Shown: in pieces, positions 34,158 through 41,760 of the stretch
Layout of the letters: each line of letters starts with the position of its first letter
Numbering within the stretch: the stretch's first letter is position 1
Source of the DNA: Promethearchaeota archaeon
Lineage (GTDB): Archaea; Asgardarchaeota; Lokiarchaeia; Sigynarchaeales; SOKP01
Direction of reading: 5' to 3'
Length of the DNA: 45,161 nt
Assembly: GCA_004524515.1 (NCBI GenBank)
Contig: SDNV01000007.1
Coordinates: forward strand, 1 to 45,161
Position numbers and translations under genes: made by a program
The notes under the pieces: model-generated
What the model was told of the DNA's origin: nothing
What the model saw: the letters and a program-made list of their open reading frames with translations, nothing else
The model's database searches: none

Positions 34158-34775
34158 ATGGCACAACAAATAATGGTCCCCGGTGCATGTGGGGTTGCAA
34201 TCAAATGCAAAGATGGAGTAGTGCTTGGAAACGACAGAAGAGCAACTTGGGGATATACTGTTACAAATAAATCCACTAGAAAAGTTTTCAAAATTACAGA
34301 TCATATTGGATTAACAGCATATGGCTTAATTGGCGATTTTCAATTACTTGTAAAGATCATGAGAGCACAAGCTAACCTATACCAACTTGATGCTGGAGAA
34401 AAAATCTCAACAAGAAGTATGGGTAAATTAGTTTCCAATTATCTTTATTCCCGAAAAATGTTCCCTTTATATACCAATCTGGTTGTGGCCGGAGTGGATG
34501 AAGATGTTCCAAAATTATATACATTAGATGCTATCGGATCTTTAATGCCTGATGATTATGGCACGGCCGGAACTGGGATGTTGATGTCAATTGGAATTTT
34601 AGAGGCGGAATATAAACCTGACCTTACGGTTGCAGAGGGGGAAAAATTAGTAGAAAAAGCCATCAGAAATTCCATTACTCGAGATGCTATGAGTGGTAAT
34701 GGAATTGACATTTTAACGATTACCAAAGATGGTACCAAGGAAAAATATATTGAAATATCCGAACTTGGAGAATAA
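34158..34775 (+). CDS. Proteasome beta-subunit homologue lacking catalytic Thr1
   Basis: The 205-aa Ntn-hydrolase-fold protein matches proteasome beta subunits: CKDGVVLGNDRRATWG, Lys at 42 in RKVFKI, ITDHIGLTAYGLIGD and SGNGIDILTITKDG. After a 9-residue propeptide-like start ending in Gly, the first mature position is Ala10 and the next Cys11, where active subunits have Thr-Thr. Asp26 and Lys42 match Asp17 and Lys33 of the active site, so only the nucleophile is lost. It probably forms a non-catalytic subunit in a mixed ring, as beta3, beta6 and beta7 do in eukaryotes, or a separate chamber. It is the first gene of the ubiquitin locus, about 110 bp before the RING gene. Confidence 0.85.
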   Translation: MAQQIMVPGACGVAIKCKDGVVLGNDRRATWGYTVTNKSTRKVFKITDHIGLTAYGLIGDFQLLVKIMRAQANLYQLDAGEKISTRSMGKLVSNYLYSRKMFPLYTNLVVAGVDEDVPKLYTLDAIGSLMPDDYGTAGTGMLMSIGILEAEYKPDLTVAEGEKLVEKAIRNSITRDAMSGNGIDILTITKDGTKEKYIEISELGE

Positions 34776-34888
34776 TATTAAACCTCTCTTTTTTTACAGT
34801 AAATTTTAAAATTATTTCATTTTATCACTATTAAGTGAGATAAAGAAATTTAATTATTTTCACATCGTGTATTGATGGTGCTCTTTAG

Positions 34889-36949
34889 TTGAGATTAATC
34901 AATAATAGTTTTAACGATATCAAAAGCATTAAGGGATTTACTAAGGACGAATTGATAGAGATTAAATCTACCTTAACAAAATCAAAATTAGATCCAGAAG
35001 AATTGGAAGAATACCTCCACACAAAATTTTCAAAAGAAATTCTTGATTCTTACTCAGATTATTTTAATCAAATAAAAATTTTTATAAATTCAAATCTAAT
35101 ATCCATTTCAGAATCGAAATCTAAAGTCAATTTTAATTATTTCCATCTAAAATCTGAAATATTAAATGAGATTAAAAATATTTCAACCAATTTATTAAAC
35201 TTAAAGTTGAATGGACGAAATGTTAAAAGGTTTTTAAAGAATAGTGCATTTTTAGAGGATTTTTTAACCAATGTGCAAGATCTACTTGATGAATATGAAG
35301 AATTGATATTACAACTTAAAAGTGTGATAAATAATCCAGAAGGAATATATGATAATTATATCTATATATGGACAGAAACAGGAAAAATTAAAAATTTAAT
35401 CTACAAAGTCAATCAACCACCTAATAATATAGAAAATTGGGAAGAAGTTAAAGAATTTTATAACTATATTGAAAAAATATCTGTTGATTCTTCCCAGAAA
35501 AAGAAGCGTAAGAAAAAAGATTACAGTATAACACATCATTTTAATGAAATTTATAATTTTTATACTAGTAAATATAGTGAAAAAATTGATTTTTATTCGA
35601 ATTTAGCTGCATTGTTCTACAATTGTAATATACTTGAAGATTTTGAGGGTGAATTAGAAGATCTTGATGATTATGTAAACATTATTGATAGGAAGCAAAT
35701 TAAAAATAAAATTAAAACAATATTAAAGCCGATTATTAAGGAATTGGTTGAAAATAAACTTATTGTAATATTAAATGAAATCATTGATTTGGATAAAAAG
35801 TTTCAATTAGGGGAAGATAACAAAGCAGTAAATTTGAAGAATTTATTAGCACAAGATTTTAACAGTTTTATGCCCCAAATAATTGATTATTACTTAACTG
35901 GTTTAGAAAAAAAATATCATGCTGCCATAACTGAATTAAAAGAATATGATGAATTTAAGAATGTAGCGAAATTTTATTCAGAAAAAATTGAAATTCTTTA
36001 CTCTTTAGTAGAGGAGATAGAGAAATATATTACAGATTATAAACTCCTCTTAAAACCATATGATTCCATTGTAGATAAATTCAAAAAAATAATGTCTAAT
36101 CTATATTCTGAAATCGAGCGAAGGAAAAATGAATATTTATTTTACCTTAAAACCATTAGAAAGGAGCGATTAAGGGATAACATCAGAAATTTTGTTTACG
36201 AGAAAACTTCAGAAGTAAACAATTTAATGAGTCATTATCAGGATGAAGCATCTCTAATTGTGCGCGAGGAATTCCCTCAATTAAAAAAGATTCGAAATGT
36301 TTTTAATGATTATAAAAAGAATATTCAGAAAATTAAAGAGGAAGTATACAAAAAATTAGATTTATATAGTGAAAAAGACATCGATATTTACCAAATTATA
36401 AAACAATGGGAAGATAATTTTACGCTTAAAAAACAGCAATTAAACTTTCTATTAAGTCTTTTTGTAAATAAATTATTAAAGAATTTTAAGGATTTGATTG
36501 AAGAAGAGGAAATATTATTTGATGGTATCAAAGAAATCACTGAAAAAAGCGGACAAATTGAAGATGTACCTTTAAATTTTGCTATATCTAAAATCTTAGT
36601 AGATAAACTTTCTGAAGATGAATTAGATGAAAGAATTAGTGAGATACACTTAAAAATAGAAAATTTAACAAAGGAAATAGAGCTTTATCGATCAGAATTG
36701 TCTAACCTAAAGAAAACTTTATCTGAAAAAGTCAAAAGGAGAGAAGGAATTACTGATGAAAATGTCCAGTGTAACATTTGTCGTAAGAAATTTGATTTTG
36801 CTAAGGATAAAATAATTAAATGCCCTTTTTGTGGGGCAGTATACCACTATTTGTGCGTTGCATTTTGGCTAAGTAAGTATAATTCCTGTCCTTCGTGCCA
36901 AAATACGTTTCTTGATCCCAATGCAGGAATGTATTCTGATCAAGATTAA
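34889..36949 (+). CDS. Coiled-coil protein with C-terminal C4HC3 RING-type finger (candidate E3)
   Basis: The 686-aa protein is helical and coiled-coil for about 620 residues, then ends in a zinc finger: Cys628, Cys631, Cys645, Cys648, His653, Cys656, Cys667 and Cys670. The order C4HC3 and the WL before the last Cys pair fit RING-variant (MARCH-like) or PHD fingers; the HYLC...CPSC pattern favours RING. Near the ubiquitin genes it is a candidate E3 ligase that uses its long coil to bind substrate. It starts at TTG 34889 with GGTG eight bases upstream. No membrane segment or signal is present. Confidence 0.75.
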   Translation: MRLINNSFNDIKSIKGFTKDELIEIKSTLTKSKLDPEELEEYLHTKFSKEILDSYSDYFNQIKIFINSNLISISESKSKVNFNYFHLKSEILNEIKNISTNLLNLKLNGRNVKRFLKNSAFLEDFLTNVQDLLDEYEELILQLKSVINNPEGIYDNYIYIWTETGKIKNLIYKVNQPPNNIENWEEVKEFYNYIEKISVDSSQKKKRKKKDYSITHHFNEIYNFYTSKYSEKIDFYSNLAALFYNCNILEDFEGELEDLDDYVNIIDRKQIKNKIKTILKPIIKELVENKLIVILNEIIDLDKKFQLGEDNKAVNLKNLLAQDFNSFMPQIIDYYLTGLEKKYHAAITELKEYDEFKNVAKFYSEKIEILYSLVEEIEKYITDYKLLLKPYDSIVDKFKKIMSNLYSEIERRKNEYLFYLKTIRKERLRDNIRNFVYEKTSEVNNLMSHYQDEASLIVREEFPQLKKIRNVFNDYKKNIQKIKEEVYKKLDLYSEKDIDIYQIIKQWEDNFTLKKQQLNFLLSLFVNKLLKNFKDLIEEEEILFDGIKEITEKSGQIEDVPLNFAISKILVDKLSEDELDERISEIHLKIENLTKEIELYRSELSNLKKTLSEKVKRREGITDENVQCNICRKKFDFAKDKIIKCPFCGAVYHYLCVAFWLSKYNSCPSCQNTFLDPNAGMYSDQD

Positions 36950-37203
36950 TATTCTATTTTTTCTTAATTGCATTCAGTAAAAAAAATTTGAATTTTTATA
37001 AATATTTTTTTAATAATCAACTATCTATGCAATGTCCATTATTAGCTATTTTGAAGTAAACTAGGTAAGTTTTTCATTAAATTATATAGGATGGAGGATA
37101 TTTACTTATCTGTAGAAAATTTAATGCATATAATTTTATGAAAGAATGAAATTCTATTTAAAACACTTTCTTATTTATTTTGAATTTAAGTAATTCGAAA
37201 TAA
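36950..37203. other. Intergenic stretch between convergent genes
   Basis: This 254-bp AT-rich gap lies between the RING gene and the opposite-strand coiled-coil gene. It contains T-runs that can terminate both transcripts. The only frame with a ribosome-site-like GGATGGAGG start is 16 codons long. Nothing else was seen. Confidence 0.35.
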
Positions 37204-38388
37204 TTAGTACCTTGAAGGTTTTTTAGATTTAATTCCATCGTATGGAGTCTTGGATTTTAGCTGTTGCTTGGTTAGGGTCTTTAATTTTTTTATTTCAATA
37301 TCTAATCTTTTTTTTTCGTGGTTTAATTGGTCCTTTTCTTTTTCCAATTTATCTCTTTCACGTTTAATATTATTTTTTTCACTTTCTATTTGAGCTTTTT
37401 CTTTTTGAATTTTATTCTTTTCATTTTGAATATATGATTCAATCTTACTTTTTTCATTCTCTAAATGGTTAATTTCACGTTTAACTTTCTCTAAATTATT
37501 TTCTAATTTTCTATTCTTATTTTCTAATGAATCTTTTCTTTTTTCTAATCCGGGAATTTTAGTCCTTATACTTTTAAGAATTTCTTCCTCATTTTTTCTA
37601 TCTTTATCTAAATTTTGTTTTTCTTTATCAATCTCATTTTGCAGTTTTTCTAACTCTTTAACTTTTTTTTTCATATTTTTGATTTTATTATCTACAGCTT
37701 CACTTTTTCCGCGAATTTTATCTTTTGCTTCTTTAAGTCTTTTTTTTTCTTGATTAATCAGGTTTTTATCATTTATTATCTCTTTCTTTATATTGTCCAA
37801 CTCGTTTTTTAAATTATTCCTATCTTTTAATAGCCCATTTACTTCATTGGTTAATCTATCCGCTTCATTTTCTAATTTAAATTTTTTTTTTTCTAAATCA
37901 TCTCCTCTTTTTTCTATACCCGGGAGTTTGCTTTTTATCTCGCTTAATTTTCGCTCGTTTTTTTGTTTCTCAAATTCCCAGTCTTTTTTCTCGTTATTAA
38001 TGTCATCTCTTAGTTTATTTAATTCATCTCTTTTATTATTTATCTCATTTATTACATTATGGAATTCTTTTTTTTTATCATTGATTTGTTTCTCCGCTTC
38101 TTGAATTTCCCTTCTCTTATTGTTTAATTCATTATTTAACGCTTCTTTGTCATTCATTAAAGATCTAATTTCCATTTCTTGATCTTTTCTTTTTTTTTCT
38201 AAATCTCTAATAGCTTCTTTATAGCTTTCGATCTTTTTAGCAGTGTTTTCCCATTGAATTCGCTCTTCTTCTAGTTTTTGACGTTCATTTTTAATTTTCT
38301 TAAGCAATGTTTTATCTATAGTAGTAATTTGGTCATCTTCGGGTTCTTTCTCTTGGATTTGATATTTCGGGGGTATCTTATCGTTCAT
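37204..38388 (-). CDS. Long coiled-coil protein inside the ubiquitin locus
   Basis: The 394-aa protein is one continuous coiled coil from about residue 28 to 375, with Lys/Glu/Asn-rich heptads and repeated units (KSKLPGIEKRGDDLEKKKFK and RTKIPGLEKRKDSLENKNRK about 120 residues apart), showing an internal duplication. A short basic tail rich in Ser and Pro follows. It has no ATPase head, so it is not an SMC protein. It lies on the opposite strand between the RING gene and the ubiquitin-like gene. It could be a scaffold or cytoskeletal rod; any link to ubiquitin is by position only. Confidence 0.65.
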   Translation of the reverse strand: MNDKIPPKYQIQEKEPEDDQITTIDKTLLKKIKNERQKLEEERIQWENTAKKIESYKEAIRDLEKKRKDQEMEIRSLMNDKEALNNELNNKRREIQEAEKQINDKKKEFHNVINEINNKRDELNKLRDDINNEKKDWEFEKQKNERKLSEIKSKLPGIEKRGDDLEKKKFKLENEADRLTNEVNGLLKDRNNLKNELDNIKKEIINDKNLINQEKKRLKEAKDKIRGKSEAVDNKIKNMKKKVKELEKLQNEIDKEKQNLDKDRKNEEEILKSIRTKIPGLEKRKDSLENKNRKLENNLEKVKREINHLENEKSKIESYIQNEKNKIQKEKAQIESEKNNIKRERDKLEKEKDQLNHEKKRLDIEIKKLKTLTKQQLKSKTPYDGIKSKKPSRY

Positions 38389-38598
38389 ATAATTCTTTCC
38401 TTAAATATTTTTAAATTAATTAAAATTTCTGTTTATTATAATAGAGTTTTACATATATAAATAAGAAGTTTAAAATTTAAAAACAATATCTAATGCTTTT
38501 ATTTATATAGACAAGTTATTATTATTTATATACAAGTATTGATATAAAAATGATATATTTCAATTTAATTCAATAAAAATAAATGAAGGATGATTTTT

Positions 38599-38943
38599 AT
38601 GGGTTTTGATGATGAATTTGATGAGGATTTGGGAGAACCTGAGGAAAAAACTCCAATGAAATCTAAAACTCCTGCGGTAACTCCATCAGCAGGAGGAAAA
38701 AAGATAAGTCTTTTCTTTATGTCTACAATTGGACCTGGTGAGAAACGACAAAAGCTACTAGTTGATGATGGAAACAATGTTGGTGCTATAAAACAAACTA
38801 TTGGAAATATCTTTGGATTGGATCCCGCAGACTTTCACTTGTCTGCTGGGGGAGTCACAATGGATGAAAGTTCACCATTAAGTTCTTATAATGTTAATGA
38901 TGGAGATGAAGTACTTTTAATACCTGCGAGTACAGCGGGTTAA
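38599..38943 (+). CDS. Ubiquitin-like modifier ending in a single C-terminal Gly
   Basis: The 114-aa protein has an acidic, disordered N-terminus (about 1-33, DDEFDEDLGEPEE) and then a beta-grasp fold: strand KISLFFMST, strand RQKLLVDDGN, helix VGAIKQTIGNIFGL, then FHLSAGGVTMDESSPLSSYN and DGDEVLLIP. It ends PASTAG followed directly by TAA, so the terminal Gly needs no processing. Ubiquitin ends GG; UFM1 matures to a single Gly after Val. The following E1 and E2 genes support a modifier role. The start is put at ATG 38599 because GGATGAT lies at ribosome-site distance; ATG 38590 would add three residues. Confidence 0.85.
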   Translation: MGFDDEFDEDLGEPEEKTPMKSKTPAVTPSAGGKKISLFFMSTIGPGEKRQKLLVDDGNNVGAIKQTIGNIFGLDPADFHLSAGGVTMDESSPLSSYNVNDGDEVLLIPASTAG

Positions 38944-39069
38944 AAAGTTCATGATTTTTGTTGATGAAATTTAATAAATCTATTTAATTTTTTTTTAATT
39001 TTTTGAATAATTCTTAAAAATTTAAATTAATTTATGAAGTGAGATAAAATAAAAAAAAAGGTGTAAGGA

Positions 39070-40293
39070 TTGAAAGAAGAATCTGATTTTTTTAGTGAAG
39101 ATCTAACTTCTTTAGAGAAAGATCTTTATGATAGACAATTTAGATTAGAAGGCTGGGATCAAAAAATAATTAAAAACTCAAGATTATTAATCGCAGGAGT
39201 AGGAGGATTAGGTTGCGAAATTGCTAAAAATTTGGCAATGTTAGGTGTAGGACACCTAGATTTAGTTGATTTAGATATAATAGAACATTCTAATCTAAAT
39301 AGACAAATCCTTTTTACTGATGCAAAAATGGGAGAACCTAAAGCATTAGTTGCGGCCGCGAAATTAAGGCAGATAAATCCAAATATTATTATTAAGGGTT
39401 ATCATTCCTCCCTCGAAAAGCTCGAACCTGAAATATACAAAAATGCTGATCTAGTTGTTGGAGGTTTGGATTCTATGAATGCAAGACTTAATTTAAATGC
39501 TCAATGCATCCGTTTTAAGAAACCCCTTGTCGATGGTGGAGTTGCAGGTTATAATGGACATATTTATACTGTTTTTCCTTATGAAAATGCTTGTTATGAA
39601 TGTGATCCTCTTCCCGTCGCAGAAATGGACGAAATGGCCGCTTGTACCGTTGTTGGAGTTCCTAGAAAACGTATTCATTGTATCTTCAAGGCAAATATGG
39701 TATTTCAAGAACAACAAGACCGAGACGCTGACCCTAAAAGTGTCGAGGATATTAAATTTATCCAAGAGGAAGCAAACAAATTAGCACAAAAACATAATTT
39801 TCTTCCATTATTTTCAAAAGCAGATATCATAAAAATTATAGATAGACATGATCCGGGAATTATTACGATAAATGCCTTTGTATCCGCATTACAGTCCCAT
39901 GAGACAATCAAAATATTACACTGGTTAAAAGGAAATAAATCTCTGGGTGAACCAATTAAGACTTATACTATTTTTAATGGGATGACTATGAAATTTTATT
40001 CGATAGAGAAAAAAAGAAATACAGAATGCTTACAATGCGGAGATCAAGTTAGAAGGGTTATTATAAATATTGACAAGAATTCTAAATGTGAAAACATTAT
40101 TTCATCACTTATCAATAGGGGATTTATAAAAAGCCCGGAAATGGAACCTACTTTAACAACAATGGATTTTAATGATATTAATATAGTAGATTTAGATCTT
40201 ACTCCAGCAGAAAATAATCTAAGACATCTAGAATTAATTACTGCCGTAGGTTTCAATGGTGGAGAGATATTTATTACATTAAATATTTCCTAA
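39070..40293 (+). CDS. E1-like ubiquitin-activating enzyme
   Basis: The 407-aa protein is an E1 of the UBA2/UBA3 type. It adenylates the modifier C-terminus and passes it to its own Cys. GVGGLG at 43-48 binds ATP, DLDIIEHSNLNRQILF spans about 67-82, two CxxC pairs (Cys175/178 and Cys320/323) bind zinc, and Cys192 in AACTVVGVPR is the likely catalytic Cys (compare MCTIASMPR in UBA3). Residues about 328-407 match the place of the E2-binding ubiquitin-fold domain. It starts at TTG 39070 with GGTG six bases upstream. The next gene is the E2. Confidence 0.92.
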   Translation: MKEESDFFSEDLTSLEKDLYDRQFRLEGWDQKIIKNSRLLIAGVGGLGCEIAKNLAMLGVGHLDLVDLDIIEHSNLNRQILFTDAKMGEPKALVAAAKLRQINPNIIIKGYHSSLEKLEPEIYKNADLVVGGLDSMNARLNLNAQCIRFKKPLVDGGVAGYNGHIYTVFPYENACYECDPLPVAEMDEMAACTVVGVPRKRIHCIFKANMVFQEQQDRDADPKSVEDIKFIQEEANKLAQKHNFLPLFSKADIIKIIDRHDPGIITINAFVSALQSHETIKILHWLKGNKSLGEPIKTYTIFNGMTMKFYSIEKKRNTECLQCGDQVRRVIINIDKNSKCENIISSLINRGFIKSPEMEPTLTTMDFNDINIVDLDLTPAENNLRHLELITAVGFNGGEIFITLNIS

Positions 40294-40352
40294 ATTATTT
40301 TTAAAATTTCGGATTCCATTTAATTTATAATTAGTTATTATTATATTATAGG

Positions 40353-40361
40353 TATATAAAA
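40353..40361 (+). promoter_or_regulatory. TATA box upstream of the E2 gene
   Basis: TATATAAAA lies about 34-42 bp upstream of the E2 ATG at 40395, so transcription could start near 40380-40387. A GAGG ribosome site (40384-40387) would then be at the extreme 5' end. The E2, JAMM and membrane RING-like genes could thus form their own transcript in addition to any read-through from E1. Confidence 0.5.
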
Positions 40362-40394
40362 AGCATTAAAAAAATAAAAGTACGAGGAAACAAA

Positions 40395-40922
40395 ATGAGT
40401 ATAAGAAGTAGTCGAATTTCACAAGATTTTGCAGCATTGAAAAAATTGCTCAAAGATGGAGTAATAGAGCAATTAAAACCCTTTGATCCAAAACAAAAGA
40501 GTATTGATCATCTTGCAGTCACACTTAAAGGTCCTAAAGGAACCGCATACCAAGGAGGCATATTTAAACTTGAAATCAAATTTCCTCCAACTTATCCTAG
40601 ACATCCTCCTTTCGTTCGTTTACACACTCCAATATGGCATCCCAATTTCTGGCCAAAACCTTCTGAATACCCAGGTCAGCGAAATATATGTCTCGCACTT
40701 GTTGATCCTAATTTTGTAGGAAAAAAGGGAGGTTGGAGTCCCTCAAAAACTATTGTAACTGTAATCCAAGCGATAACAGCAATGCTTAATACAAGAGGAT
40801 TATTTATAAATCCCACTGATGTTTTCAATAAAAAAGCTGCTGTCGAAATGATGAATGACCGAAAGACGTTTGAAAAAAAAGTCAAACACTTGGTTAAAAA
40901 ATATGCTCATCAAAAATGGTGA
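40395..40922 (+). CDS. E2 ubiquitin-conjugating enzyme
   Basis: The 175-aa protein has a UBC fold: an N-terminal helix (RISQDFAALKKLLKDG), YQGGIFKLEIKFPPTYPRHPP, HPN at 82-84, catalytic Cys99 in NICLAL, and WSP at 114-116. It carries the modifier as a thioester and delivers it to targets, with or without an E3. The HPN-to-Cys distance is longer than in most E2s because of an insert rich in Pro and aromatic residues (about 85-95). Its TGA stop lies inside the GGTGA ribosome site of the JAMM gene, so the two are translationally coupled. Confidence 0.95.
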   Translation: MSIRSSRISQDFAALKKLLKDGVIEQLKPFDPKQKSIDHLAVTLKGPKGTAYQGGIFKLEIKFPPTYPRHPPFVRLHTPIWHPNFWPKPSEYPGQRNICLALVDPNFVGKKGGWSPSKTIVTVIQAITAMLNTRGLFINPTDVFNKKAAVEMMNDRKTFEKKVKHLVKKYAHQKW

Positions 40923-40930
40923 AAATCTAA

Positions 40931-41725
40931 ATGGAAAATAAAAAATCTAATGAAGATTCGATAAAGAATGCTATAAAAAAGAGGATTAAAGAAAAGATTA
41001 AAAAGGAATTATTGGAAGAAATTTACAATGAATTAAAGTTAGAGGAGAATGAGTTAGCAGAAGAGATTAGTTCAATTATAAGTAAAAAGGAAAAGTCATC
41101 AGCTGCTGATTTAATCAATGAAATTAAAGCAGAACAACCTATTTTTGAGAAGTTGGAAGATGATAAAACTGTTTCAATTTCAGTTAAAGCTATTCTTAAA
41201 ATTGCGAGCCATGCACTAAAATACGCAAGTTCTAAGATCTCAAGGGATAAATGGGTTGAGGTCATAGGTTTATTGGCTGGTAAGCAATATGATTATGGCC
41301 CTAAACTTCATATTGAAGATGCATATCCAATGGGTCATGGTTCAGCGGTCTATGCGGAAATCAAGGATTATAAAAATTTTGTTCGAGCATTTAATGATAT
41401 TAAAGCTAAGAATTTATTTATTTGTGGATGGTATCATTCACATCCTTCATATGGTACTTGGATGAGTGATGAAGATATCGGTACCCAGGCTCGATATCAG
41501 AAATTATGGGATAACGCTATAGCACTTGTAATCGATCCGTACCAAATAGATGGAACTTCATTGGGTTTTCAAATCTTTAGAGCTAATTTAAAAAATAAAA
41601 AGTGGTTTTCCATTCCTTTTAGTGTGGAGGGTTCTCTTGATGTAAAATCTTTACCTGAAATATTAGAATTTATGGATCCAATTATTGAGGGAAAAGCAGC
41701 TTATCTAGAATATGATGAAGATTAA
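40931..41725 (+). CDS. JAMM/MPN+ metallo-isopeptidase (Rpn11-like)
   Basis: The 264-aa protein has a charged helical N-terminus (about 1-85) and an MPN+ domain with the full zinc motif: Glu110, His169-Ser-His171, Ser179 and Asp182 (HSHPSYGTWMSDED). This fits Rpn11-type deubiquitinases, which cut the isopeptide bond after the modifier's last Gly. Because the ubiquitin-like protein here already ends in Gly, its job is more likely removal from targets than precursor processing. GGTGA (40918-40922) is eight bases before the ATG. Confidence 0.93.
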   Translation: MENKKSNEDSIKNAIKKRIKEKIKKELLEEIYNELKLEENELAEEISSIISKKEKSSAADLINEIKAEQPIFEKLEDDKTVSISVKAILKIASHALKYASSKISRDKWVEVIGLLAGKQYDYGPKLHIEDAYPMGHGSAVYAEIKDYKNFVRAFNDIKAKNLFICGWYHSHPSYGTWMSDEDIGTQARYQKLWDNAIALVIDPYQIDGTSLGFQIFRANLKNKKWFSIPFSVEGSLDVKSLPEILEFMDPIIEGKAAYLEYDED

Positions 41726-41760
41726 TAAATTAGATGACATTAGAATATGGTGAGTTTTAA

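Noticed and set aside
37793..38104. Plus-strand Ser/Phe/Leu-rich frame that looks like a membrane protein
   Set aside because: It is the reverse complement of the Lys/Glu/Asn coiled coil and has no start context.
39493..39911. Several frames of 68-95 codons overlapping the E1 gene on both strands
   Set aside because: They are shadows of the clearly conserved E1 frame.
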